From Doryteuthis pealeii (Eukaryota > Mollusca > Cephalopoda > Myopsida > Loliginidae): 64,000 nucleotides of DNA. The notes beneath the pieces were generated by a model, which saw only the letters and a list, made by a program, of their open reading frames with translations, did no database searches and was not told the origin of the DNA. Positions 27,101-42,200 of this stretch are shown here, in pieces; position 1 is the stretch's first letter, and each line of letters begins with the position of its first letter. The position numbers and the translations under genes are program-made. The DNA is taken from the NCBI GenBank assembly GCA_023376005.1, contig CM042157.1, forward strand, positions 65,898,536 through 65,962,535. Direction: 5' to 3'.

Positions 27101-30100
27101 CACTATTTACAAAACAAAACAAAACAAAACAAAAAAACTACTACTAACTATCAGCTTCTGTAATGTTGAGTTAATACAGATCTTATTAATACTAGCAAGA
27201 ATATGCGCCCTCCAGACATAAGTATTTAAAATCTTTTTTTTAATTGTTATTATTCAACTGATGCCAACAAGAGATAACATAATTGCAATATGAATTATTG
27301 CAAAAATTGATAATCTACATCTTGTCTATCATGCAACAAAATTACATCTGTAGGGGATACATCTGTAGGGGATACATCTGTAGGGGATATGTCAGCATAT
27401 TCTAAGTTCTAGCAATAGGGCAAAACTATTGTTGGGTTATTTAAAGTCAAAGCCATTTTTTTTCAAGCAATTATATGGTTTCAAGTAAGTAAGTAATAAT
27501 AATAATAATGAAATATGTGAACAATTATAGTTTGAATTATATACATAATTTGTACACACTTATATGGTTTCAAATATCCTTAACTAATACTAATAATTTA
27601 CAATAACATGATTTCAAGTAACAATTTCTATTTAATAATAATCATTTGTTTGCACACAGTTATATGGTTTCAAGTATTCCTATCTAATATTAATAATCAT
27701 ATGGTTTCAAGTAATTATTTCTATTAATAATAATCAATACAATATATGGTTTCAAGTATTCCTATCTAATATTATAATTATATGTTTCAAGTAATTATTT
27801 CTATTAATAATAATCATTTGTTTGTACACAGTTATATGGTTTCAATTATTCCTATCTAATATTAATAATCATATGGTTTCAAGTAACAATTTCTATTAAT
27901 AATAATCATTTGTTTACACAGTTATATGGTTTCAAGTATTCCTATCTAATATAATAATCATATGGTTCAAGTAATTATTTCTATTTAATAATAATCATTT
28001 GTTTTCACACATTATATGGTTTCAAGTATTCCTATCTAATAATAATCATATGGTTTCAAGTAATTATTTCTATTTAATAATAATCATTTGTTTTCACACA
28101 GTTATATGGTTTCAAGTATTCCTATCTAATATTAATAATCATATGGTTTCAAGTAATTATTTCTATTAATAATAATCATTTGTTTTCACACAGTTATATG
28201 GTTTCAAGTATTCCTATCTAATATTAATAATCATATAGTTTCAAGTAATTATTTCTATTTAATAATAATCATTTGTTTATGGTTTCAAGTATGGTTTCAA
28301 GTAATTATTTCTATTAATAATAATCATTTGTTTTCACACAGTTATATGGTTTCAAGTATTCCTATCTAATATTAATAATCATATGGTTTCAAGTAATTAT
28401 TTCTATTCAATAATAATCATTTGTTTTTCACACAGTTATATGGTTTCAAGTATTCCTATCTCATATTAATAATCATATAGTTTCAAGTAATTATTTCTAT
28501 TTTAATAATAATCATTTGTTTGCACACAGTTATATGGTTTCAAGTATTCCTATCTAATATTAATAATCATATGGTTTCAAGTAATTATTTCTATTTAATA
28601 ATAATCATTTGTTTGCACACAGTTATATGGTTTCAAGTATTCCTATCTAATATTAATAATATTTTGTACACAATTATATGGTTTTGAGTATTCCTAACTA
28701 ATACTAATAATTTACAATGATATGGTTTCAAACAACTATTCCTGTCTAATAATGATAGTAAGTAAAGTCGTCATTAGCCAATCAGCAAGGGAGTCTATCC
28801 CCTTTTCACTAGCGCTAGACCAAGGAGATTTTTTTTGCGTCTGAGGTGGAGTGCCACACCTACCATCAGCTCCTTATTTTACCACACAGATCCCTGTGCT
28901 ACTCATATGCTGAGTTGGCGAGGTATCGAAATAGGAACCTTGTGGTTTCTAGCTGAACGCTCTACTGACTGAGCTAACCCGGCCCTTACTTTGCTAATAA
29001 TAATAGTCATTTATATTGGTAAACAAGCTAGGTTAGCAGTTTAATAATAGTGAAGTCAGTCATAGCAAGTTACTCTATACTTCCAACCTTATTTCAAATG
29101 TAATGTTATCTTAGTCTTTTTAGGCCAACTCAAGTGGTATAGTTATTAGTAAGCTAGGCTAGCAGTTAATGTGGTCGATTTTTCACAGAGTGCTCTATGT
29201 TTCTGGCCTTGTGTTAAAAGAAGCTTTTTAAATGACTACCATTTGGTTGTCTCAGATGCCTCAAGTGGTATAAAGGTTAATGAGCTCCTCCTGACCTTGT
29301 GCCAAACTAATCTAAGCTTAGTAAATAATTATAGCTGTTGTGCTGAAAATATCCACCCTGTTGGCAGGGATTAGAATAATACACTGACTGTAGAAGAATA
29401 AGACTACCAACCCACCCCACCCCACCACCAGAGTGTCTTGAGAATAATACTTAACTGCATCCAGTAGTAAAGCTCCAATTCTGGAGTCCTGGGGAATATG
29501 GAGTCAGCCTATTGTTGCCATTACTCCCAGTACTCCCAGGTCCACTTTGACCTGGGTTCCATCTAAAGGCCAAATAGATCTGTTTGAAGATATATAACAA
29601 TGGGCAAGTTTTTGTATTAAGAATAATTATTTGAAGCTATAATTTTTTACAAATTATTTTTGTTATTTACTTGAAACGATAAAATTGCTTGAAATACTTG
29701 AAACCCTATAATTATGTACACACAAATGATTATTATTAGATAGAAATAGTTACTTGAAACCATATAATTATTAGTATTAGATAGGAATGCTTGAAAGCAT
29801 ATAACTGTAAAAAAACAAATGATTATTATTAGATAGAAATAGTTACTTGAAACCATATAATTATTAGTATTAGATAGGAATACTTAAAAGCATATAACTG
29901 TAAAAAAACAAATGATTATTATTAGATAGAAATAGTTTTGAAACCCTATAATTATTAGTATTAGATAGGAATGCTTGAAAGCATATAACTGTAAAAAAAA
30001 CAAATAATTATTATTAAATAGAAATAGTTACTTGAAACCATATAATCATTAGTATTAGATAGGAATACTTGAAAACAAAAACGTAAAGTCGTCGGGGCGG

Positions 30101-33100
30101 CCTAATGTCGGTATCAGCCATACAGCGATGGAGTATATCCCCTTTTCACTAGCGCTAGACCAAGGAGATTATTTTTAGGGTCTGAGGTGGAGCGCCACAC
30201 CTACCATCAGCTCTTCACTTTACCGCACAGATCCCTGTGCTACTCATACGCTGAGTTGGCGTGGGCTGGTATCGAACTAGGAACCTTGTGGGTTCTAGCC
30301 GAACGCTCTACCGACTGAGCTAAACTGAGCCCCTTAACTGTGTGCCAATTATTTGTATTAAGAAAAGTTACTTGATGTTATAATTGTTTACTAAGGATTA
30401 TTATTATTAGTTACTTGAAACCATACCATATAACTGTGTGCCAATTATTTGTATTAAGAAAAGTTACTTGATGTTATAATTGTTTACTAAGGATTATTAT
30501 TATTAGTTACTTGAAACCATATAACTGTGTGCTAATTATTTGTATTAAGAAAAGTTACTTGATGTTATAATTGTTTACTAAGGATTATTATTATTAGTTA
30601 CTTGAAACCATACCATATAACTGTGTGCCAATTATTTGTATTAAGAAAAGTTACTACTAAGGATTATTATTATTAGTTACTTGACCAATTATTTGTATTA
30701 AGAAAAGTTACTTGATGTTAAACTTATTAGTTACTTGATACTAGTTACTTGTGTGTGCCAATTATTTGTATTAAGAAAAGTTACTTGATGTTATAATTGT
30801 TTACTAAGGATTATTATTATTAGTTACTTGTACCTGTTTACTAAGGATTATTATTATTAGTTACTTGAAACCATATAACTGTGTGCTAATTTTTGTATTA
30901 AGAAAGTTACTTGATGTTATAATTGTTTACTAAGGATTATTATTATTAGTTACTTGAAACCATACCATATAACTGTGTGCCAATTATTTGTATTAAGAAA
31001 AGTTACTTGATGTTATAATTGTTTATAAAATAATGGAGATATGCTTCCGTTTTTTGTCTGTAACAAAAACTATGTCACTGCTTATGTCACATTACCCAAA
31101 ATCGTCACAACATAGAATAAATACACTCAAAATTTGAACATGCAACATTAGACTGTCCTCATTGTTTTTTAAAACAAGTTTTAATAAATACATGACTGGT
31201 ATCATATATCTATATATAGTCTGTTTTATTTTAATACATATTTAAAGTTTAGATTTCAAATTGTTTTATTTTTTAATCCTTTAATGAATTTGATAATTTT
31301 ACTTACTTAGGGTACAAACTCACTGACATTGAATTTTTAACTCCCACCCCTCAGCCAATATGTTTCAAAAATCTATTTTTACATTGCCCGGAGGGCGTTT
31401 TTTATTTTGCTAGTGTTTATAAAGTATTATTGTTAACTGCTTGAAACCCTATAATTTCTTATAAAAAAATAACAGATTGATATAATGGAATGACCCATCT
31501 CCCCGGTCAACAGTGGTGATGGTTCTAGCCACTATTTAAGAACACACATATTACTCTGTACAGAACTCACTTGAAGTACTTAGACGACGGACTCTCCTCC
31601 TAATACTTACGTGACCTTATGTAACGTTGTCGTATACGTTCACAGTACCCAAAGCTGATATATTCACCGTACTAAAAATGTATTCGGCATGTGGCGGTCA
31701 TCTTGTTGATAAAAATTACAACGCGAGAAATATGTAGTCACAACTGCTAGCCTTTATTATCGTGCTCGTCTCGTGGGTTCGTATCAGAGAGGAGGAAAGG
31801 CAGGGACAAAGAGAGAGAGGACACTGTTAAATTACTGTGACCCCATACTAGGCACCAGAGGCCCGATCCGTACCCTACGACAGCAGAAAGCAAAAAGAGA
31901 CCGGGACCTTTCTTCGTTGTTCCACGTCACCACGTGACTTCCGGTTCTGGTCAACACCCAAAACTTCCGGTTGACACTCAATTCTCCATTCGGGAGGTCA
32001 CGCTCCGGTCAAACTGTTTTGTGTTCATTACTCTTTTTAAAACCTTTACTCTCTCACTTATTTCTTTCTTTCTCCTTTTCTAATATAGTAGTTCTCGCTC
32101 ACAAAAGCCAGGACCTTCATTATCTCGTTACACTTACTATATAACACAGACTTAGGTTATTAAATAAACCCACAGGTATTGCTATGCCACAAAACCAACC
32201 AACCAACCAACCCACCAACCCCTATTAAACTCCGCCCTGTCGGCTGGGGCATTAGAATGCAACGACTGCACCTCTGCAGAGAGGTAAGACTCCCCCAATG
32301 GGGCCACCTGTTGGCCGTGGGTGGCAACCCGTGATGCTTAAGGATAGAGCCCAGGTGGATGAGCAGTTCATGACATGCAATACTCCACTTTGGCCCTATC
32401 TTGGGCTAGACGGGCGGTCCGAGAGACCCCCTCCGATCAATCGGCTGGTCATGTCAAGCCTTAGCACCTATATGATTTTCCCAACCCTATTGCCCTTATG
32501 GCAAGCCCCAACCCCTTTTTATCATATGGGTGCTAGAAGGCGGTGGCTGCGGGTCTACATGTCCTCGGAAAGACATTAAACTCTATCTGATGGTGAGGTT
32601 CCAGTTTTGGAGGTTTGGGGAATGTGGAGCACCCCTTCATCACCATTGCTCCCTGGTCCACTCTGACCCGGAGTGGTAGTACCTGTTAGGGTCCCAGCTA
32701 TGGGTTAAATAGAAAAATGTATTTATAAAAAAAATTGTATTATCCATTAAGAATTGATTTATTTCAAAACTTTATCGGCATTAAATGACCCACTGAGGTT
32801 GATATGCCGTAAAACAAAACAAACCAAACCCTATTAAACTTAGCTGATTTATTTTTTTACACCACCCACCACCAGATAATTAAGTTCTAAAACAATATGT
32901 GAGGAACATTCAATAAATAAAGTGAATTTTGTCTTAGGTGTTTGCAACAAGAAACACTGTTTACAGTTGCACTTTTTTCAAGGAAATCAATATTGATGGG
33001 GGATTTCATATCCCAGAAGACTGTCTACATGACCTTTACTGGTTGCTGTGCTCAGAACTTTTTCTTTATCAGTGAGTCAGTATGCTTCCACACTATTCAC

Positions 33101-36100
33101 TGTTTTTTCAACTTGGACTCATAGTGACAATTGCCCTGTCAGTTTGGGCAGAAGAATATACCAACTGCACCCCTGCAGAGGGGGTAACCCCCCCCCCAAT
33201 GGGCCCACCTGTTGGTCATGGGTGGCAACCTGTGATGCTTAAGCATGGAACCCTGATGGCTGAGCAGTCCATGATATGCAGTACTCCACTTTACTTAGGT
33301 TAGACGGGCAGTCAGAGAGGCCTCCTTCAATCAATTGGCTGGTCACGTTAAGCCTTAGCGCCTATATGATTGTCCCAAACCTATTGCCCTTATGGCAAGC
33401 CTCAACTTTTATCATATATGTGCTAGAAGGCAGTGGCCGAGGGTCTTAATATTCTGGGTATGACATTAAACTCTATCTCTGATAGTGAAGTTCCAATTCT
33501 GGAGCCCTGGAGAATGTGGAGTACCCCTTCATTGCCATTACTCCCAGGTCCACTCTGATCCAAAGTGGTAGTACCTGTTAGGGTCTGATCTAAATAGGGA
33601 AAAAAATGAGTTTTAAGAAAAATTGAGTATGCATCAAGAATGAATAAAACAAAAATGTCTTCAGCATAAAATAACCCAACAAGGGTTGACACATAAAATT
33701 TAACCCTCTGTTCAAGCCTGGGGCACTTTCATTTACTGTCATTTTTAATAGCCTTGTTAGTTTATGTGGTATTATATTTGATTAATGACCTTCATGTGGG
33801 TAAATATAAGTACTAGCAATATTCCAACAAAGGAGCTGTGAAGTGTAACAAACAGACTTTAATACATAAGCACGTGGAGAAACATTTATACAGAAATACG
33901 TATACAAATGTAGATACATAAACAACATATATAAGAATAGAAGGTATACAAAGGCGTATAAAGAACAGATACATAAATATACTATAAAGAAGGTAGGACG
34001 TAGGCTTTCGTCCTAAAGAGGTTATAGAGTGTCTATGAAGTAATGTCACTTACTTAGGTTGTGTTGGGGGGCAAATCCCCCCCACATGAAACAAAACAAT
34101 GGAAGATAGCTCTTCCAGACCAAACAGGGGCAGACAATCGCTATAGCCTCAAAACAAATATTTCTGCAAAATTAAAATAATTTTTGCTATAAACCAATTC
34201 CAAACAATACAGAGTTTACATATATGGAAAGAAATTCTGAAAAAAAGTTTTTATTTTAATTTTTCCAAAAAGTAAGAATTCTTCCAAGCTGTAGCCATGT
34301 CACTACTAATGTATGGCTGCACCACTTGGACTCAAAAAAACTTGGAGAAAAAGCTACTAACTAAACAAGGATGCTATGTGCTGTTTTGAACAAATTCTGG
34401 AAATAGCACCCCACAAAAAGGCAGCTCCTATTACATTAACCATCTGGATGTTTTACAAAGAACCTTCCAGAAGTGATGGACTAGAGGGATGGGTGGTGAG
34501 GAAGAGTCATAGGGATCCGTGCTTGTCAGCATGACCTGATGACAATATCTGTGATATACTAACCTTGTATAAACTGAAAGAAAAACAAGATAAGGACATT
34601 TAAGGGCCAGGTTAGCTCAGTCGGTAGAGCGTTCAGCTAGAAACCACAAGGTTCCTGGTTCGATACCTGTCCTCGCTAACTTAGCGTATGAGAAACCCAG
34701 GGGTCTGTGCGGTAAAGTAAGGAGCTGATGGTAGGTTTGGCTCTCCACCTCAGATGCTAAAATAATCTCCTTGGTTTAACGCTAGTGAAAAGGAGATAGA
34801 CTCCCTCGCTGTCTGACTGATACCGACTATAGGCCACCCCAACGACTTTACCTTTTTACTTACACATACAGAAACATTTAATATATATATATTAATAGTC
34901 GTGTTCCTTAAAAGTATGACCGTTATCATCTTGCAACACCCTCTGGTTAAAAATGAGACTGTACAAGATGAAATGCAAAAATGTAAATCCTGATTATCTG
35001 GTGTTGCTCATCTGCCGAATTCTTATTTCTTATGAGTGTCATAATCTCAGCTAAATAATGGAACATTCATTTTATATTATGAAGAAAGGAAGGGAAGAAA
35101 AAGGACATGCTACACAGAAAAATATAATAAGAAAGAAAGAAAGAGGGAGGGAGCATGTGGAAGTGATGACATTAATCTGTTTCAATCTAACATAATGAAA
35201 AGATGAAAAGAAAAAAAATACAAAAGATACAATTATCATGATATTTTTAATGCCAAATCAAGTCATTTTGATAAATAAAGGACTCGGGCTGCTTACATTA
35301 CCGCTGTTGCTTAAATGGTCACCCAATAAAGTATTGAACAGACTCATTGCTACTTAACTTTAGTGCACCAGTGCTTTCAGTTTGACTTGACTGTAATAAG
35401 AATATATAACGAATGTAAATTTTACATTCGTTATATATATATATTTGTATATAAAACAAATTTATATATATATATATATTTGTATATAAAACAAATTTAT
35501 CGAAAAAATGATTTTTATTAATCTATATATAAATATAGATATAAGAGATTAATTTTATATATATATATATATTTGTATATAAAACAAATTTATCGAAAAA
35601 ATGATTTTTATTAATCTATATATAAATATAGATATAAGAGATTAATTTTTAACTTTTTAAATCCCAGGCAACACTAGGTAGCTCCACTAGTACATCATAT
35701 ACGTACAAGTAATATTGAAAAGAATACACAAATATGTCTTAACAGCTAGAAATATGCACATATTGTTCTATGAACCAGCAGTATGTGAAGGGGGGTCAAA
35801 AATGGAAATGGCCTTAATTCAGATTAATGGAGAGTAAAATGGTCATAACAGTGTTGGCTTTTCTGTTCATGACCAGGCAGGAGACGCATCTCTACTGTTC
35901 AAAGAACAGAGGCAAAAGAGATCAAGCATGGACTTCTGGGATCGTCATCTGACACTCCACGAAGCACCCAATGGACACACCCACTCTCCAAGGTAGACAA
36001 TTATTTACTGTCTCCCTACACATTGTACTAACAATAAAAAGCATAAAGAATGAGTCCAACAGTCCAAACAATTCTTGGAATTTCTTATTATTTTTAACAA

Positions 36101-39100
36101 ACACATACAACGTGACACTTGGTTAATGAAAAGAGCTGTGTTTGAAAATTGCAACTTTCACAGAAAAAAGTATTTATTTTTGGATCCATTTTTGTCACAT
36201 TTTTTCTCCTATTCTTCTCTAGTATCTAATCACCTGAAATACACTGTGGTTCGGTTTGTCTTCTGTTATGGAATAGACAGACTACCTCCACAAGATGGAC
36301 TAGACTGGGGACTATTTAGTGGTCAGCTCTCTTTTTAGAAATAAACTGTTGTGGAATAGTCACACACTACCTCCACAAGATGGACTAGACTGGGGACTAT
36401 TTAGTGGTCAGCTCTCTTTTTAGAAATAAACTGCTGTGGAATAGTCACACACTACCTCCACAAGATGGACTAGACTGGGGACTATTTAGCGGTCAGCTCT
36501 CTTTTTAGAAATAAACTGTTGTGGAATAGTCACCCACTACCTCCACAAGATGGACTAGACTGGGGACTATTTAGCGGTCAGCTCTCTTTTTAGAAATAAA
36601 CTGTTGTGGAATAGTCACACACTACCTCCACAAGATGGACTAGACTGGGGACTATTTAGTGGTCAGCTCTCTTTTAGAAATAAACTGTTTTGGAATAGTC
36701 ACACACTACCTCCACAAGATGGACTAGACTGGGGACTATTTAGTGGTCAGCTCTCTTTTAGAAATAAACTGTTGTGGAATAGTCACCCACTACCTCCACA
36801 AGATGGACTAGACTGGGGACTATTTAGCGGTCAGCTCTCTTTTTCGAAATAAACTGTTGTGGAATAGTCACCCACTACCTCCATAAAATGGAGTAGACTG
36901 GGGACTATTTAGCAGTCAGCTCTCAGAGATGGGAGAGCAACTTAAGAGCAACAAAGACTAATCGTATTTAACCATGTATGTTGACTTTTCTGGATATATA
37001 TATTTACCAACCCCTCCGCAAGAGCAGGATGCAACACAAGGTCAAATTCTTAAGTGGAGTTCAACAGGTTTGAATTCAGAGTTTTCCTTCTCCTGCAATT
37101 TTCTGGATATAAGGTGTGTCCTAGATGCCTACTCTTATTTATAGACTCGGCGATAATCATGTGACCATATTCTTGGCCAATCACTGGCAGTACTCTGCTG
37201 CTGATACTGTTATTTATACCGGCTGTTCGAATCTTACCTACACTCAATTGCTTTGAACCTTCATGGACAACGGAACATAGGATTATATCACTGGACCTTT
37301 GACACTACGTAGGATTCCATAACGCAGGACTTATTCACTTACCAAAGGATTCTATAACTCAGGATTTACTTACTTACTTAATTACTTTAAGTCCTTTACA
37401 ACTGGCCAAGGATGGCGGTCAGAAACTTAACAATGTACCGTATTTCTTTTTAGAAATAAACTTGTGGAATAGACACACTACCTCCACAAGATCAACTAGT
37501 CTGAGGACTATTTAGTGGTCAGCTCTCGAAGATGAGAGAGCAACTTAAGAGCAACAAAGACTAATCGTATTTAACCATGTACCGTATTTCTTTTTAGAAA
37601 TAAACTGTTGTAGAATAGACAGACTACCTCGACAAGTTGAACTAGTCAGAAGACTATTTAACAACCAGTTCACGGAGATGGGAGAGCAGCTTAAGAGCAA
37701 TGTATGACTAATTGTATTTAACCATGTATCATATTTCTTCTTGAAAAGAAACCTTATTGTTATTTCTACCTGCGTGTCAACCTTCACTGATTCTTTGACA
37801 CATCAGTTTCTTTTATTAATTGCATATCAACCTTAGTGGGTTATTTACTGCTAACCTGTCCATGCAGAAGGACATTCATCATCATTATCATCATGTTGCA
37901 CTGATAGCACAGGTTCCCATAACTCTCTCGCCACCTGGAATAGGGCCAGTAACCTTGAAAGCATAGGCAACCCGAAACATTTTCTGATATTTATATGTAG
38001 AGGTCATTTGAAGGTCTCTCAAAGACATTTACTGATGTTTCCACCAGGGTTATGGACTAAGGGGTGGAATAGGACCAGTAATCTTGAACGCATGGACAAC
38101 CTGGAACATTTATTGATATTTATATGTAGAGGTCATTTGAAGGTCTCTCAAAGATATTTACTGATGTTTCCACCAGGGTTATGGATTAAGGGGTGGAATA
38201 GGGCCAGTAATATTGAGAGCATGGGCAACCCGAAACATTTTCTGATATTTATATGTAGAGGTCATTTGAAGGTCTCTCAAAGACATTTACTGATGTTTCC
38301 ACCAGGGTTATGGACTAAGGGGTGGAATAGGACCAGTAATCTTGAACGCATGGGCAACCTGGAACATTTATTGATATTCATATGTAGAGGTTATTTGAAG
38401 GTCTCTCAAAGACATTTACTGATGTTTCCACCAGGGTTATGAATTAAGGGGTGGAATAGGACCAGTAATCTTGAACGCATGGGCAACCTGGAACATTTTC
38501 TGATATTTATATGTAGAGGTCATTTGAAGATCTCTCAAAGACATTTACTGATGTTTCCACCAGGGTTATGGATTAAGGGGTGGAATAGGACCAGTAATCT
38601 TGAACGCATGGGCAACCTGGAACATTTATTGATATTCATATGTAGAGGTTATTTGAAGGTCTCTCAGATATTTACCAGTGTTATGTAAGATTTCACTGCA
38701 TTCTTTTTTTACATTTTTGTGCGATCTTCATTTTGGCTATTTCAATATATGCGCATTCTTAATGCTTTCTTTTGTGCAAACATTCTTCTTAGTTCAGCAT
38801 CTTCCATTTGGTGCCTGTGGTTGATGTTAGCACTTCTATTGTGCTGGTAGCCATTGTTTTTATTCCATTTCAAGCTAGGACCTTGCTTGAGCTGCTGTGA
38901 TTGTCCAACCCAGCTAATTGATCTTGTATATTTACAAGGCCAGTGTGGAGGTTCATGGTGTAATGGTTAGAGTCATAGGAAATGGACTCGTCGACCAGAG
39001 TTCAAATCCTGGACGTGGCTGTTTGCATTTCACATACTTTGAGAAAGGTATGAATCCATATATTTTCCCTCCAGCTATGAGTAAGTAGTAGGGCAGATTG

Positions 39101-39213
39101 GGCTCTTTAACCTTGGATAGATAACCAGTCTAGGAGAAGGAAAACTCTGAATTCTGTTAAACTCTGCTTAAGAAATTGATCTTGTGTCGCATCCTGCTCG
39201 TGTGGAGGGGTTG

Positions 39214-39278
<65 letters not shown>

Positions 39279-42200
39279 CAAGGACAGTTTTATGCAATTA
39301 GACATGTGGAAGAAGCTTTTCAAAACAAACTGCCGCCCTATCGGCTGGGGCGTTAGAATGCACCGACTGCACTTCTGCAGAGGGGTAAGACTCCCCCAAT
39401 GGGGCCACCTGTTGGCCGTGGGTGGCGACCCATGATGCTTAAGGATAGAGCCCAGGTGGATGAGCAGTTCATGACTTGCAATACTCCACTTTGACCCTAT
39501 CTTAGGCTAGACGGGCGGTCGGAAAGGCCCCCTCCGATCAATCGGCGGGTCACGTCAAGCCCTAGCACCTATATGATTTTCCCAACCCTATTGCCCTTAT
39601 GGCAAACCCCAACCCCTTTTTATCATATACATGCTAGAAGGCGGTGACTGAGGGTCTACATATCCTGGGAATGACGTTAAACTCTATCTGATGGTGAGGT
39701 TCCAGTTTTGGAGGTTTGGGGAATGTGGAGCACACCTTCATCACCATTGCTCCCTGGTCCACTCTGAGCCGGAGTGGTAATACCTGTTAGGGTCCCATCT
39801 ATGAGTTAAATAGAAAAATGTATTTATAAAAAAATTGTATTATCCATTAAGAATTGATTTATTTCAAACTTTCGGCATTAAATATATTCAAAACTTCATC
39901 GGCATTAAATGACCCCGTGAGGTTGATATGCCGTGTTTTACAGCCATTTAATGCCGTAAAACAAAACCAAACCAAACCAAACCAATACTCCTGTTGTGCT
40001 GGCAGTTGATGTTTTTATTACATTTCAATATGGATGCTAGGACCCTGCTTGTGCTGCTGTGATGGCCCAATCCAAGCCAATTGATCTTGTATGTTTTTGC
40101 TTGGGTGGAGCGACTGCTTGTGAGTCTTGAAATGTCTTATCTGACCTGGACTTTTTTTTCTAGTATGTTTTTTTGGACTTACATCAGATAAGTGCAGATC
40201 AAGTGTAAACATGTCACTACAAGATTATGGTCTGAGTTGAGATCTACTCTACCATAAGATCTGGAGTCTAAGGGGCCGGGTTAGCTCAGTCGATAGAGCG
40301 TTCCGCTAGAAACCACAAGGTTCCTAGTTCGATAACGGCCCTTGCCAACTCAGCATATGAGTAGCACAGAGATCTGTGCGGTAAAGGTGCTGATGATAGG
40401 TGTGGCACTCCACCTCAGACAAAAAAATAATCTCCTTGGTCTAGGGCTAGTAGAAAAGGGAATATACTCTCTCCCTAATTGGCTGATACTGACTCAAGGC
40501 CACCCCGACGACTTTACTTTACTTTTTTATTTATATATCTATCTATTATTATACTAAAGCTGAGATTTTCAGCTTAAAATGTCTTAAGGCTTTTTTGTTG
40601 GTGACCTTGATCACACAAAATTTGTCTTTAATTATTCCTTAGTTTTAGGGCTACTAAATGTTTGGAAAAAAATCCACTTTAATTGGTTTAAATAGTCGTA
40701 ATTTTAAATTAAGTCAAATCTTGACTCTTCCCTGTCTTTACATTATACCTCCCCCCTTTTTTTACTCTCTATAGGGCATCTCACTCCCCTTTCCTTGCAG
40801 CGAAGGGGAGTGTAAAGCATGTAAAAAGCATGTAAAATCAGCAGCCAGTCATATTCCCCTTCAACACCCACTTCGCTTGTATATATATATATATATATAT
40901 ATGGAGTCTCATATATATATATATGTTGGCATCTTTCCATCTACTAAAAATGATGGCATAGTGTCCATTTTTTTTTCATCTGCAACTGTGTGAGTGACAG
41001 AACGGACCAATTTTTGAATGGCAATTTAAACATTAATAATTCTAATATGACTCATCTAATAAACAATGAGATTAAATTTTAACTGCCATCTATACATTAC
41101 AGTTGGTATGTATTTATGTATGTCGAGATGTGACACCTGTCATATTGGTGAGAACACATATTTTCAGTATAGATTTACCGTGAAATTAAAATGACCGACC
41201 AAAACATCACAGTTTCCTCACAGTGAAACAAACAAGGGGAGATTACTCTCATTTATGTAGTTAATGTTCAGATTACCATATTTTTTTACAAAAGAGCGTG
41301 GAAAAAAAATCCTTTTATGTAATTTTGGAGATCGATAAAATTGGGATAAAAATTCTAAAGTATTTAAAAGCAATTGGTAATTTGCTTGAAGCATTGTTAA
41401 GTATGTTATGATATATTCATATTTTGAAGGCCAATACAAATCTTTTTTTTTTTTTTAATGTTTGTTAATGACAGACAATATTAGATACATTTGTTCTCAA
41501 CAAACATTAAAAAAAAAAAGAGAGAAATAAGAAATTACAGTTATTCGCCCATTTCATTCATTAAGGAGGAGAAGAAGAAAGAGAAAAAAAAAGGAGAGGA
41601 AAAGGAAATAAGAAGAAAAATTATAACCACACAAAGAAAAACATAAGCACGTCCATTTCTGATACGAAACTCTGATGATGAAGTTCATGCTTCGAAATCG
41701 ATAAGACAAAAATAACATCTTTTTGTTTTTATTTTTCATAAGCATTGTATTGGCCTTCAAAATATTAATATATTATTCTAAAGTATTTATTTTTTTATTG
41801 TGTATATTTTAAGGTTGTGATGATTGGAGATGATATTGTAAACGACGTTGGAGGTGCCCAAGCATTGGGAATGAGAGGTGTTCAAGTGTGTACGGGAAAA
41901 CACAGGTAAGTTTTAAAGGAACAAAAAGATATTGTCTATGAATATTGATTTTTCTTCTTCTTCTCTCTCTTCTTCTATCTTTCTTCTCTTTCTCACTCTC
42001 TCTCTCCCCCCCCTCTCTCTCTCTCTTCTTCTCTCTCTCTCTCTCTTTCTCTCCTTCTTTCTCTCTTTCTTCTCTCTCTCTCCTTCTTTCTCTCTTTCTT
42101 CTCTCTCTCTCCCTCTCTCTTTTTCTTCTTTCTTTTCTCTCTCTCTCTCTTTCTTCTTTCTTTTTTCTTTCTTCTGTTTCTTTTCTCTTCTCTCTTTCTT

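Noticed and set aside
32298..32579. 93-codon frame in family C as a gene
   Set aside because: The same sequence at 33135 and 39330 has broken frames and no protein family is recognised.
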